From positions 62,001-126,000 of the forward strand of contig JAWKRG010000009.1 of NCBI GenBank assembly GCA_041389725.1: a DNA stretch of 64,000 nucleotides. The letters run 5' to 3'. Shown in pieces: positions 7,866-16,920 of the stretch. The stretch's first letter is position 1; the number at the start of each line of letters is the position of its first letter. Made by a program: the position numbers and the translations under genes. This DNA is from Polyangiaceae bacterium. Lineage in GTDB: Bacteria; Myxococcota_A; Polyangia; Polyangiales; Polyangiaceae. The notes below the pieces were generated by a model, which had not been told where the DNA came from, searched no databases, and worked only from the letters and a program-made list of their open reading frames with translations.

Positions 7866-9272
7866 TCATTTCTGCTCGGGATCGGCCGGCCCCGCATCGT
7901 CGAGGAGCGTGTCTTCGACCTCGTTCGACACGAGCGGGGGCACCTCCGGCACCGCGTCGACCACCGTCGGCGGCTCTGCCGCGATCATGACCGCGCCGGG
8001 AATGCGCCGATTTTGCGCGGGAATGGCTGCAGCGAGCTCCGGCCGCGGCGCGAGCCCACGCTTGACGACCGGAAAGCCGACGGCGAAGACGACGATTGTG
8101 GTGAGTACGCAGGCAAACACCACCACGGGCAGTGTTTCGGTGCCTGCCACGCCGCTGGCCACTGGCAGCGTTGCCAACACACCTGCCGCCATGCCGCGGG
8201 GCAGACTGACCGTGACCAAGTTCTTCTCGTCGCTGGTCAGGTCGCTCGCCACCGTGGCTAGTCGCGTGGCGGGAATTCGTGCTCCGAAGAGCAGGCCCCC
8301 CAGGATGCTGCCGAGCAGCAACAGCGGCCAGGGTCCGGTCATCATGGCGCCGATGAATACGAAGAAGAACGACTTGATGATGAAGGCCATCTGCCGATGG
8401 AACCCACGCACGGAAGTGTCCAGCTCCACGGGCTTGGCCAGACCGATCTTGCGCGAGAGGTCGGGCGCATTGCCGAGAATGACGGCGACGGTGAGGATGC
8501 CAAGGGCCGCGCTGCCGCCCAGCTTCTCGATGGCAACGTAGAGCACGAGCAACGCGGACAGTGTGACGGGGTAGGCATGCTCGTTCTGGTGCAGGAAGCG
8601 CAGAAACAGAAGCCAGACCACGCCGGCGCCGATGCCAACCGCCAGTCCAATGCCGAAGGAGCGCGCCAGGGCGATGGCGGGTGCACCCGCACCCCCGGAA
8701 CCGTGCACCATGACGTCGATGATGGCCACGGTGGTCACGACGCAGAAGGCATCCGTGAGTGCCGATTCCAAGTTCACGAGGTTGGCGACCTTGGGCTCGA
8801 CCTTCGCTTGCTGCATCGCTGGCATCACGATGATGGAGCTGGAGCCACCCAGAATCGCGCCGAGCAATGCGCCGTGGGTCCACGTCCAACCCTCGGGAAG
8901 CCATCCAACCCATGCGGCAGCCATGCTGGCGGTAGCCATTACGATCAGGGACACCACGAAGGACAGCAGCGCGAGCACGCTGGAGCGGGGGGCTGCACGG
9001 GAGAGCTCGCTCAGGCGCAGGGCCGACCCACCCTCGAACAGGACGACGACCAGCGTGAGCGCGGCGAAGTATGGCGCGATGGTCTCCAAGGCAGGCTTGC
9101 TCAACACGCCCGAAAGCGGTCCCAGGACCACTCCGGCGCAGATGAGCCACACCACGTCGGGTATGTTGGTGCGCTGGAAGATGATTTCCCCCACGGCGCC
9201 AATCAAGAAAATCCCCGCGATGCTCAGCAGAAACAGCGCAACCGGGCTCATGGGTGAGTCGGACTCTAACAC
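7866..9272 (-). CDS. cation:proton antiporter (CPA family)
   Basis: This is a 468-residue inner-membrane protein with about 12 hydrophobic segments over residues 8-400. The pattern matches monovalent cation:proton antiporters: an early I-G-A-V-G-E-I segment, L-F-E-G-G-S-A-L, G-A-I-L-G-G-S-S-S-I-I-V and N-L-E-S-A-L-T-D-A-F, where the Asp is probably the transport residue. The ~70-residue C-terminal tail is hydrophilic and acidic and lacks a recognisable RCK/TrkA-N domain. ATG 9251 (M-S-P-V-A-L) is an alternative start. It lies upstream of the two-component pair on the same strand with a 41-bp gap. Ion specificity (Na+ or K+) cannot be read from the sequence. Confidence 0.85.
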   Translation of the reverse strand: MLESDSPMSPVALFLLSIAGIFLIGAVGEIIFQRTNIPDVVWLICAGVVLGPLSGVLSKPALETIAPYFAALTLVVVLFEGGSALRLSELSRAAPRSSVLALLSFVVSLIVMATASMAAAWVGWLPEGWTWTHGALLGAILGGSSSIIVMPAMQQAKVEPKVANLVNLESALTDAFCVVTTVAIIDVMVHGSGGAGAPAIALARSFGIGLAVGIGAGVVWLLFLRFLHQNEHAYPVTLSALLVLYVAIEKLGGSAALGILTVAVILGNAPDLSRKIGLAKPVELDTSVRGFHRQMAFIIKSFFFVFIGAMMTGPWPLLLLGSILGGLLFGARIPATRLATVASDLTSDEKNLVTVSLPRGMAAGVLATLPVASGVAGTETLPVVVFACVLTTIVVFAVGFPVVKRGLAPRPELAAAIPAQNRRIPGAVMIAAEPPTVVDAVPEVPPLVSNEVEDTLLDDAGPADPEQK

Positions 9273-9322
9273 ACGCCGCCCAGCTGGACCGAGCCCTCAG
9301 CCATGGATATAGTCCGGTGGTA

Positions 9323-9754
9323 TTGTCGCAGTATTCCCGACAGCCCCGTCCCCCAGTTCCTTCCACGGAAGAGCTGGAAGAGCTGAGTGACGATGCCATC
9401 GTCTCGCAGCAGTCGGCTGCCCATGCGCCTCCCACTCGCGCCAACGTGGTGATCGAGGATCAGAGCGTGGTGGTCGCAGACTTGCCGCCCGAGATCGATC
9501 CGTCGGAGGTGATGGCGACGCGGCAGCTGTCTGCGTACCCGGGCAGCCGCGATCCCACGATGCTGATTCAGCGTGCCCCGCCTCCTCCGCCTCCGTCCTC
9601 GCGCACCAACTGGCTGATCGTGGCGATCTGGCTCTTGGCGGGACTGCTCGCCTTCGCCTTCGGCGGCGTTCTCGCGCTGCTTTCGGCGCGAAACGCCGCG
9701 ACGCCAGCGCCGGCCCCGGTGAGCCCAGCGCAGCCCGCGACGCCAGCACCCTGA
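9323..9754 (+). CDS. C-terminally anchored hypothetical membrane protein
   Basis: This protein of about 143 residues has a disordered, acidic and Pro-rich cytoplasmic part and one transmembrane helix (N-W-L-I-V-A-I-W-L-L-A-G-L-L) near residues 95-118. The frame is open to 9254, but that would overlap the divergent antiporter start. TATAGT at 9308-9313 suggests transcription begins near 9320, making TTG 9323 the first usable start; GTG 9317 is the alternative. The family is not recognised. Similar small tail-anchored Pro-rich proteins are common in myxobacteria. Confidence 0.5.
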   Translation: MSQYSRQPRPPVPSTEELEELSDDAIVSQQSAAHAPPTRANVVIEDQSVVVADLPPEIDPSEVMATRQLSAYPGSRDPTMLIQRAPPPPPPSSRTNWLIVAIWLLAGLLAFAFGGVLALLSARNAATPAPAPVSPAQPATPAP

Positions 9755-9803
9755 GCGTACCAAATCGACCCAAGCTACCGCCCGGTCCAGCGCGGATGTT
9801 ACC

Positions 9804-11192
9804 TCAGTAGCGTCGTCCCTCGGGGGCGTCTCGCAATTGGGGTAGGTCGCCGCGCACTTCTGCCATGGGGATTTCCGCCTGTGCTGCGTCGTGAATGCGC
9901 TTCATCTTCCGCAGCGTTTCGCGGTCCTTGTCTGCCAGGTTCTTACGCTCGCGCGGATCTGCTACCACGTCGAACAACAAGAAGCGTTTGTCGTCCCCAG
10001 CGACGATCAACTTGTGGCGACCTTGCACGTAGGCGCGCCGTCGGTCCTGCAGATTGTCCCGTGGTAAGTCCACGATCACCGTGCGCTCCTCGGGGCTTTC
10101 GCCGAAGAGCTCGGGGACCAAGCTCTTGCCGCGAACGCCGTCCGGCGCCGTCTTTCCCATCAGATCCAGGATCGTGCGGCACATGTCGATGTGGCTCCGA
10201 GGGGTGTCGATGCGGCGCGACTGAGCTCCCGGCAGCCAAAAGAACCAGGGCACGCGTACCAACTCCTCCCAGACCTCGTAACCGTGCTTGAGGTGCCCGT
10301 GCTCGGCGAAGGATTCGCCGTGGTCGGCGCTGACGATGATGGCAGTGTGTTTGCCAAAGGGTTGGCGTCGGATCCAGGTGATCAATCGTCCCACGTGCTC
10401 ATCCGCAAAGTGCACTTCTTGATCGTAGTAGTCCCGGGGCTGTGTGCCCCACTCGGGGCGGCCTTCATGATGCAGGTAGGGACTGTGGGGATCCATGTAG
10501 TGCACGTAGGCAAAGAACCGCTTGCCGTCGCGCTGGTCCGCCAGCGTCGGACTTCGCAGATGGCGAATGGCAGCGTCCGTGAGGCGCTCCGACGTGATGT
10601 TCTCGGTGCTCTGGTTGTTGAGCACCGTGTTCGGCAGGGTGTAGGCGGGCGCGAATCCCTGAGTCACACCGGTAGCGGGGAAGAAGTAGGCATGCGAGAA
10701 GATGCCGAGGCTCGGCTTGTAGTCGTTACCCAGCATCTCCGGCAACGACAGGTTCTGCGGGTACCAGTAGGTGAAAAAATAAGCCCCGCGCGCCATTTCG
10801 CTCGGGTACTTCCCCGCCAACATCGGCAGCACACTCTTGGAGGTGGAGCTGGAAATCGAGTAGCCGTAGACATAGCTGACGCTCTCTTTCTCGAACCGAG
10901 TCAGAAAGGGGGCGACCGGGCGCGAGTACCCGTTCCAGGGCATGTCCCAGCGCAGGCTGTCGACCAGGATCAGCACCACGTTCAAGGGTTCACGGGCGCC
11001 GGGGGCCGCTGCCTCCGGCAAGGGAACGCTAGATGCCGCTGCCGGCGGGGCGGACGCGCTCGAAGACGTTGCGCTCCCGTGAGACGGCGACGTTGCGGGA
11101 GTCGGGTGCGCGCGAGCCTCGGCCTCGGGGCTCTTGCACGCTCCCAGCGCGGGCAAGGCGCACAGCACGAGCCAGCGGGCGCGCGCTACCAT
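9804..11192 (-). CDS. alkaline-phosphatase-superfamily (sulfatase-like) lipoprotein, copy 2
   Basis: This 462-residue envelope enzyme of the sulfatase/phosphotransferase fold has a lipobox A-L-G-A-C (Cys19), then a Ser/Ala/Pro linker. The catalytic domain starts at V-L-I-L-V-D-S (Asp78). Further metal-site motifs are M-D-P-H-S-P-Y and S-A-D-H-G-E-S. At the nucleophile position it reads S-T-S-K-S-V-L-P (Thr117), not the C/S-x-P-x-R sulfatase motif, so it resembles lipid A phosphoethanolamine transferases more than formylglycine sulfatases. The ATG at 11192 overlaps the stop of the homologous upstream gene by 7 nt. The longer open frame upstream is antisense noise, because the lipoprotein signal starts here. 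Confidence 0.82.
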   Translation of the reverse strand: MVARARWLVLCALPALGACKSPEAEARAHPTPATSPSHGSATSSSASAPPAAASSVPLPEAAAPGAREPLNVVLILVDSLRWDMPWNGYSRPVAPFLTRFEKESVSYVYGYSISSSTSKSVLPMLAGKYPSEMARGAYFFTYWYPQNLSLPEMLGNDYKPSLGIFSHAYFFPATGVTQGFAPAYTLPNTVLNNQSTENITSERLTDAAIRHLRSPTLADQRDGKRFFAYVHYMDPHSPYLHHEGRPEWGTQPRDYYDQEVHFADEHVGRLITWIRRQPFGKHTAIIVSADHGESFAEHGHLKHGYEVWEELVRVPWFFWLPGAQSRRIDTPRSHIDMCRTILDLMGKTAPDGVRGKSLVPELFGESPEERTVIVDLPRDNLQDRRRAYVQGRHKLIVAGDDKRFLLFDVVADPRERKNLADKDRETLRKMKRIHDAAQAEIPMAEVRGDLPQLRDAPEGRRY

Positions 11193-12574
11193 CTGCGTCC
11201 CGGTGGTGCGCCCTTGAGAGCGGGGCCGCCGACCACCTCCACGTTCGGGATCTTTGCGGACTCGGCGAAGTAGAGCTGCTTCATCGCCTCCAACTTGTCC
11301 GGGCGTTTCGTGGCCAGATCGTCGCTCTCCCAGGGGTCCTTGTTCAGGTCGAAAAGCATGAACTGCTTGTCGTCTCCGAAGCCGACGATCTTCCAATCGT
11401 CTGCGATGACCGCGCGACGGCGATCCATCAGATCCGAGCGAGGCAAGTCGACGACGATCGTCTTCGGCTTCGTCGGGACCTCGGCAAAGAGCTCTGGAAC
11501 CAAGCTCTCTCCTCGAAATGGGGGTGAGGCTGGAAGCCCGAGCAGATCGGCGATGGTCGGCGCCAGGTCGATGTGGCCGCGTCGCACGTCTTCCACCTTG
11601 CGGGGAGCAAGTCCAGGTACGCAGAAAGCGAGCGGGACCTTGACCAGGCTTTCCCAAAGCTCGTAGGCGTGGCGCATGTGACCGCGCTCGCCGAAGCCTT
11701 CGCCGTGGTCCGCGGTGATGATCGTCACGGTGTCCTTCCACCACGGCTTGCCGCGGGCGAACTCCAGTAGGTCGTGGAGCCACGCGTCCGTGTAGTGCAT
11801 TTCCGTGTCGTAGACGTCTCGTGGCTTGTTGCCGAAGTCAGGATGCCCCTTGTGCTTCACGTAGGTGTGGTGGGGGTCCATGAAATGAAAGTAGGCGAAG
11901 AATCGGCGATTCTCGCTCCCCGGATCAAACTCGCCCAGCATGGACTTGGCCAGGGTTGCGAGCCGCTCGCCGGTCACCGAAGTCACCGCTTTCAGGTCCA
12001 CGCCGCCTTCGATCAAGCGATAGTGGTCGAAGCCCTGATTGTTGCCCAAGGCCGGCAGGAAGTAACCGTGGGCTTGGCCGGAGAGGGTGTTGATGCCAGC
12101 CTTTTGCGCTCGTTCACTGATGAACAGGTTGTCCGCGTCGGGGTAGCGCGTGAAGAAGTACCCATCGCGCTTCATCGCAGCCGGGTATTCGCCGACCAAA
12201 GCTGGCACCACGCTCTTCGCCGTGTAGCTGGAGAGGGAATACCCTTGGGTGTAGGTGATGCACGACTCGGAAAGGGTGCGTGTCAGATGGGGCGCGATGT
12301 CGCGCGGATAGCCATTCCAGGGCATGTCGGCGCGCATGCTGTCGACCATGATCAGCAACACGCTGTAGGGACGCTTGGCTCTCGGCTTGGCGAGGGCTGC
12401 GCTCGAGGCAGTTCCAGGCGCGCTGGACGACGGAGGCGGAGCCGCGCTTTGCAGCGGAGTTGGTGTGGTGGTCGCGGCCGCGGGGACGGCCTCGCGCTTC
12501 GCATCGCAGCCGGGGCCAGAGGAGACCAACAGAGCGCTTGCCGAAACGCAGACGACCTGGCGGGACAGGCGCAT
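11186..12574 (-). CDS. alkaline-phosphatase-superfamily (sulfatase-like) lipoprotein, copy 1
   Basis: This is a paralogue of the next gene and exactly the same length (462 residues). It has a signal sequence with a Cys at residue 23, a Pro/Ser/Ala linker to about residue 65, then L-L-I-M-V-D-S-M (Asp78). The putative nucleophile is Thr118 in Y-T-A-K-S-V-V-P, followed by M-D-P-H-H-T-Y and T-A-D-H-G-E-G-F-G-E-R-G-H. Both copies share D-M-P-W-N-G-Y just after the first metal Asp. The family transfers or hydrolyses phosphate or sulfate esters; substrate unknown, probably an envelope glycan or lipid. ATG 12574 overlaps the stop of the SGNH gene (TGATG). Confidence 0.82.
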   Translation of the reverse strand: MRLSRQVVCVSASALLVSSGPGCDAKREAVPAAATTTPTPLQSAAPPPSSSAPGTASSAALAKPRAKRPYSVLLIMVDSMRADMPWNGYPRDIAPHLTRTLSESCITYTQGYSLSSYTAKSVVPALVGEYPAAMKRDGYFFTRYPDADNLFISERAQKAGINTLSGQAHGYFLPALGNNQGFDHYRLIEGGVDLKAVTSVTGERLATLAKSMLGEFDPGSENRRFFAYFHFMDPHHTYVKHKGHPDFGNKPRDVYDTEMHYTDAWLHDLLEFARGKPWWKDTVTIITADHGEGFGERGHMRHAYELWESLVKVPLAFCVPGLAPRKVEDVRRGHIDLAPTIADLLGLPASPPFRGESLVPELFAEVPTKPKTIVVDLPRSDLMDRRRAVIADDWKIVGFGDDKQFMLFDLNKDPWESDDLATKRPDKLEAMKQLYFAESAKIPNVEVVGGPALKGAPPGRRW

Positions 12575-13362
12575 CACTCTGGTTTCGCATTTCCGGTGGG
12601 CACCGTCGACTTCCCACCCAGCGCTCTCCACGTGGCACTCGCCCAGCGATACCCTCCCGTCCAGTCCGGGTGTCGTCCGTCTGCCATGCGCGGCAAGTTC
12701 AGGGAGGTCGAGTCGAGGTAGCGGCAGTGTCCCAAATGTTGCTTGAGCACGTCGATGAAGCCGAGATCCTTCTTCCACGCGGGCGGTCCCAGCCACAGGC
12801 AAGGGCGCCCGCGGGTGTCCGCTACGATCTGCTCGATGGCCTTGGCTCGGCGTTTCGGTTCCGGATCGAACAGCTCGTTCGAACCAAGGCTGATCAGCAC
12901 GACCTCGGGATCGTACTTGTACATCGCCTCTTGAAGCAGGCGCTTGTCCCCACCCCAGTCCAGCGTCGACGACGAGGTCACGCTTTCGATCGAGTAGGTG
13001 TCGCCCCGTGCGCGTAGGATGGGACGCAGATAGTTGCCGACCAAGGGCACCATGGAATCGCCGACGTGAAGGATGCGCTTGGCCTCCGCCGCCGGTACCA
13101 AGCCGCCATCGGTCTTCACTTGCAGTGGGGCGTCGCCCGCTGGAGCCGTGGGGGGCGTGACGACTTCGGACGCGTGCTCGGCGCTGGCGGAAGGAGCTCC
13201 GGGAGCGCTGCTCGCGGCTGCCGCACCTCGAGGCGCCGCGGCCGGCGCCCTCGTCGCGACGCTTGCGGCCGAGCTTGCCGTACCCGCGGCGGCGCGGCTC
13301 TCCTCACAGCCGGTGACGAAGACGACCAGACCCAGCAACGGAAGTTGACGGCGGGAATTCAC
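12574..13362 (-). CDS. SGNH/GDSL hydrolase-family lipoprotein
   Basis: This 262-residue protein has a lipobox (F-V-T-G-C, Cys19) and a long Ala/Ser linker. The SGNH domain starts around residue 85 with H-V-G-D-S-M (block I Ser), then L-I-S-L-G-S-N-E (block III, Asn) and D-G-R-H-P-D near the end (block V, Asp/His). Such enzymes are esterases or O-acetyl transferases acting on envelope sugars. The start is GTG at 13362. Three genes run coupled (SGNH, copy 1, copy 2). This looks like an envelope-decoration module in which an acyl or acetyl group and a phospho- or sulfo-group are handled on one substrate; that is inference. Confidence 0.82.
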   Translation of the reverse strand: MNSRRQLPLLGLVVFVTGCEESRAAAGTASSAASVATRAPAAAPRGAAAASSAPGAPSASAEHASEVVTPPTAPAGDAPLQVKTDGGLVPAAEAKRILHVGDSMVPLVGNYLRPILRARGDTYSIESVTSSSTLDWGGDKRLLQEAMYKYDPEVVLISLGSNELFDPEPKRRAKAIEQIVADTRGRPCLWLGPPAWKKDLGFIDVLKQHLGHCRYLDSTSLNLPRMADGRHPDWTGGYRWASATWRALGGKSTVPTGNAKPE

Positions 13363-13455
13363 GTTGCGGCGATCTTGGTCGACTGGCGCTCACAATCAAG
13401 AAAAACGCGTTCTGCGCCTCTCGCGCGCGTGGCCGGGCGCTGATAGAAGGCTAGC

Positions 13456-14829
13456 GTGAGTCTTCGCAAGTTGCCCAAGGTAGACCACCTCGCGCTCGAC
13501 TCGAGCTTGGCCGACGCGCGGGAGCGCCTGGGGACCAAAGTCGTGACGGCATTGGTGCGCGAAGCGATAGCAGGCGCCCGGCTGCGCGCCTTGGAGGGGG
13601 CCGAAGTAGCTGGTCGGGAGGAGCTGCTGGCCGAGCTGAGGCAGCGCGTACACCAGCGCTTGGGCCAGGAAGTTCGAGCGGTGATCAATGCCACCGGCGT
13701 GCTGCTCCACACCAACCTCGGCCGCGCGCCGCTCCCGATTGCGAGCCTGCAGCGCATCCAAGAAGTGGCGGGCAGCTACTCTACGCTCGAGATTGACGAC
13801 GAACTCGGTGTGCGAACGCGGCGCGGTCTGGGCGCGGAGGCGCGCCTGGCGGCGCTCTGTGAAACCGAGGATGCGCTGCTGGTCAACAACAATGCTGCGG
13901 CCGTGCTGCTCTGCCTTTCGACTTTGGCCGCCGGGCGTCGAGTGATCGTGTCGCGCGGTGAGTTGGTCGAAATTGGCGGCGGCTTCCGCATTCCAGAGGT
14001 GCTCGCGCGCTCGGGGGCCGAGCTCGTGGAAGTCGGCACCACCAATCGAACACGAGTCCAAGACTATGAGCGCGCCGTGGATGATCGTACCGCCGCGATG
14101 CTGCGCGTGCACCCGAGCAACTTCCACATCACTGGCTTCGCAGAGCGCCCGGCCCTGCAGGAACTCGCGCAGCTCGCTCACGCGCGCGGCTTGCCGTTGA
14201 TCAAGGATCTGGGCGGCGGCTTGCTCGTAGACTTGCCCGAGTTCATTCCGGCCCGCGACCGGGAGCGCGAACCGAGCGTAGGAGCCTGCGTGGCAGCGGG
14301 CGCCGACTTGGTTTGTTTCAGTCTCGACAAGCTCTTCGGCGGTCCTCAAGGTGGCGCCATCGTCGGGGCCCGGCGCTGGCTGACGACGTTGCGCGAGGAT
14401 CCCTTGGCGCGGGCACTGCGTGTCGACAAGGTGACCCTGGCCGCCCTCGAGCCGTTGCTTGGTGCCTACGAGCGCGGGGCACTCGACGAGATCCCGGTGC
14501 AGGCCATGCTCCGAGCTTCCGAGGAAACCCTGCGGATGCGAGTCCAAGGTTGGGTCGACGCTCTGGCCGAGCAGGCCGCGGCGACGAAGATCGTCCCCAC
14601 ACGCGCCGCCATCGGCGGAGGCACCCTCGCCGAGGCGCTCTTGCCGTCCGTCGCTCTTGCCGTCGACGGCGAGCGGACCGAAGTCGTCGCGCAAGGTCTG
14701 CGGCAGGCAAATGTCCCAATATTTGCGCGAATCGAGGAGGGGCGTGTGCTGCTCGATGCGCGCACGGTCCTGCCCGCTCAAGACGCGGTGCTGGCGGCGC
14801 AGCTCAAGCAGGTGCTCGCTGCCCAGTGA
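13456..14829 (+). CDS. selA: L-seryl-tRNA(Sec) selenium transferase
   Basis: SelA is the cytosolic PLP enzyme that converts Ser-tRNA(Sec) to Sec-tRNA(Sec) using selenophosphate. The 457-residue length is normal. Visible features are the N-terminal helical tRNA-binding part, I-N-A-T-G-V-L-L-H-T-N-L-G-R-A-P (residues ~76-91), and the PLP lysine in F-S-L-D-K-L-F-G-G-P-Q-G-G (Lys292). The GTG start at 13456 follows GAAGG at 13446-13450. The partner genes selB and selC (tRNA-Sec) lie within 10 kb on this window, so the selenocysteine decoding set is complete except selD. Confidence 0.95.
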   Translation: MSLRKLPKVDHLALDSSLADARERLGTKVVTALVREAIAGARLRALEGAEVAGREELLAELRQRVHQRLGQEVRAVINATGVLLHTNLGRAPLPIASLQRIQEVAGSYSTLEIDDELGVRTRRGLGAEARLAALCETEDALLVNNNAAAVLLCLSTLAAGRRVIVSRGELVEIGGGFRIPEVLARSGAELVEVGTTNRTRVQDYERAVDDRTAAMLRVHPSNFHITGFAERPALQELAQLAHARGLPLIKDLGGGLLVDLPEFIPARDREREPSVGACVAAGADLVCFSLDKLFGGPQGGAIVGARRWLTTLREDPLARALRVDKVTLAALEPLLGAYERGALDEIPVQAMLRASEETLRMRVQGWVDALAEQAAATKIVPTRAAIGGGTLAEALLPSVALAVDGERTEVVAQGLRQANVPIFARIEEGRVLLDARTVLPAQDAVLAAQLKQVLAAQ

Positions 14830-14904
14830 GCGCGTGCCCGCGCACACATTGCCGCACACGCCTGACTCCGGGCGCGATCCCTCGCGGCACGCTGAGGGCC
14901 AGTG

Positions 14905-14910
14905 TACACT
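14905..14910 (+). promoter_or_regulatory. -10 box for leaderless Cys-rich lipoprotein gene
   Basis: TACACT lies exactly 6 nt before GTG 14917, placing the expected transcription start on the start codon itself. This supports GTG 14917 over the upstream in-frame GTG 14902, which lies inside the promoter. No Shine-Dalgarno sequence precedes 14917. Confidence 0.5.
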
Positions 14911-14916
14911 GCTTGG

Positions 14917-16875
14917 GTGGCTGACTTCGTACGCTTGCTTCTAGGTTGCGCGACCGCGGCCGCGCTCTTCGCCGCGTGTGGTCTGGACACGGAGGGTGCT
15001 GGGACCGAGAACCCCGACGGAGGAGCGGGGGCGGGCAGCGGGGGTGGCGCCATCGGCAACGAGTGCTTCATCAACTCGAAGGCGTGTCCGAACGACAAAG
15101 GGGAATTGGTCTGCACGCCCACGAACGACCCTTCGAAGGGGTGCAATACCTCGAGCTGCGAGGCCTGCGACCTTCCCAACGCGACTGCGTCCTGTGACGA
15201 CAACGGCTGCAGAATCGACCAGTGCGACGACGGTTGGAAGGACTGCGACACGAATCCTGCGACGGGCTGCGAGAAGAACTTCAACTTCGACCCGACCAAC
15301 TGCGGTACGTGCGGCAACAACTGCTACACGACCAAGGGGCCGAACTTCACCTGCGACATGGGCCAGTGCGTCGTCACGGACTGCGTGCCGCCGACGACCG
15401 CGGATTGTGACGGCGACAAGACCAACGGCTGCGAGGTCGATACCCTGACCGACGTCGACAACTGTGGCTTTTGCACCAACAAGTGCAATCTGGCCAACGC
15501 CAACCCGTCTTGTGTGGCCAAGAGCCAGGGCGCGGTCCAGGTCGGCGCCTGCGCCATCGACAGTTGCACGGGCTCCTACGCAGACTGCGACAAGCTCCCC
15601 GAGAACGGCTGCGAGATCAACACGGCGACGGACCCCAACAACTGCGGCACTTGTAGCAAGACGTGCAGCTCAGTCAACGGTGTGGCCGGCTGCCTGTTCG
15701 GGAATTGCGCCATCGCTTGCTTGCCCGGATTCGGGGACTGCAACAACGACGCCAGCGACGGCTGTGAGCGCAACCTCAACACTGACCCCAATCACTGCGG
15801 TGGTTGCGGGAAGAAGTGCAATCCCCAGAACGTTACGGCGGCCAAGTGCAGCAACGGCGGCTGCGACTACGTGGCGTGCTTGCCAGGGTTTGGGGACTGC
15901 GACGGCAACAAGGCGAACGGTTGCGAGACCAACACGAATCAGAACATCAACCACTGCGGGACTTGCGGCAAGAAGTGCACCGCTGCCTCGGGTGGGACGG
16001 CAGTCTGCAGCACCGGGTCCTGCGGAACGAGTTGCAGCCCTCCGACTTCCCTCTGTCAGGCCGCGGGTGTGTGCGCCAACCTCAACAACGACGTCAATCA
16101 CTGTGGGACCTGCGACAATCAGTGCACGACGAACGAGGCCAACGCGACCCCCGCCTGTAGCTCGACGAACTGCGGTTTCAACTGCAACAGCGGCTATACC
16201 CAGTGCGGCTCACCGCCGAACTCTTGCGTGGACACGGACACGAGCGTGGCGCACTGTGGCGGCTGCAACCAGCCCTGCGCCCAGCCCCCGAACAGCACGC
16301 GATTCTGTAGCGGTGGCGCTTGCGGCTTCAACTGCAACTCGCCGTATTCGAAGTGTGGCACGCAGTGTAAGAACCTGAACACGGACATCACCAACTGCCT
16401 CACCTGCGGCAACGTGTGTTCGCCACCCCCGGGCGGCACCGCGGTGTGTACGGGCACAGGCTGCGACTTCACTTGCGGCAGCTTGACCAAGTGTGGTGCG
16501 GCCTGCGTGAACACCACCAACGATCCCCTCAACTGCAACACGTGCGGCAACAACTGCGGGGCGAATCGCATCTGCCAAAGCAGCGCGTGCGTCTGCGCGC
16601 CGGGCTACAAGCAATGTGGCGGGGCTTGCGTGGACACCAGCAAAGACAACGCTCATTGCGGCGACTGCGACCAGCCCTGCGCCGGCGAGACCACTTGTCA
16701 GAGCAGCGTCTGCAAGTGCCCTGGGACCGAGACCGAGTGTCCGACTGGCTCCGGCAACTGCGTGGATACCCAGAGCGATCCGCAACACTGTGGAAGCTGC
16801 ACGATCTCTTGTGATGCCGGAACGTGCGTGAACGGCATCTGCAGTGGTATCAACGACGGAGGCGGCCCCGGCTGA
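14917..16875 (+). CDS. Cys-rich modular lipoprotein (11 C-x2-C-x3-C modules)
   Basis: This secreted protein of 652 residues has a lipobox (F-A-A-C near residue 21) and a short Gly-rich linker. I count about 98 cysteines, roughly 15% of all residues. They form at least 11 tandem modules of about 35-50 residues, each centred on N/H-C-G-x-C-x3-C and often preceded by N-G-C-E-x-N or similar. Even cysteine spacing predicts a rod of small disulfide-bonded or metal-binding units outside the cell. Similar modules recur three times in the frameshifted gene at 39.4 kb. The function is unknown; a surface adhesin or structural role is plausible. It lies between selA and a convergent E1 gene. Confidence 0.8.
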   Translation: MADFVRLLLGCATAAALFAACGLDTEGAGTENPDGGAGAGSGGGAIGNECFINSKACPNDKGELVCTPTNDPSKGCNTSSCEACDLPNATASCDDNGCRIDQCDDGWKDCDTNPATGCEKNFNFDPTNCGTCGNNCYTTKGPNFTCDMGQCVVTDCVPPTTADCDGDKTNGCEVDTLTDVDNCGFCTNKCNLANANPSCVAKSQGAVQVGACAIDSCTGSYADCDKLPENGCEINTATDPNNCGTCSKTCSSVNGVAGCLFGNCAIACLPGFGDCNNDASDGCERNLNTDPNHCGGCGKKCNPQNVTAAKCSNGGCDYVACLPGFGDCDGNKANGCETNTNQNINHCGTCGKKCTAASGGTAVCSTGSCGTSCSPPTSLCQAAGVCANLNNDVNHCGTCDNQCTTNEANATPACSSTNCGFNCNSGYTQCGSPPNSCVDTDTSVAHCGGCNQPCAQPPNSTRFCSGGACGFNCNSPYSKCGTQCKNLNTDITNCLTCGNVCSPPPGGTAVCTGTGCDFTCGSLTKCGAACVNTTNDPLNCNTCGNNCGANRICQSSACVCAPGYKQCGGACVDTSKDNAHCGDCDQPCAGETTCQSSVCKCPGTETECPTGSGNCVDTQSDPQHCGSCTISCDAGTCVNGICSGINDGGGPG

Positions 16876-16920
16876 GGCCGGCCTTTGGCCGAGGCGGGGA
16901 ACGTCTTCCGGCGCCGACCC

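Noticed and set aside
11193..11783. N-terminal extension of the second sulfatase-like gene
   Set aside because: It is out of frame with the real upstream paralogue and lacks similarity; the lipoprotein signal begins at ATG 11192.
14887..14899. GGCACG followed by GGGC before the Cys-rich gene as a sigma-54 element
   Set aside because: The -12 half lacks TTGC and the spacing to the start does not fit; the TACACT box is a better explanation.
16878..16891. Short GGCC-TTT-GGCC hairpin between convergent genes as a terminator
   Set aside because: Only a 5-bp stem in GC-rich DNA with no T-run; too weak to call.
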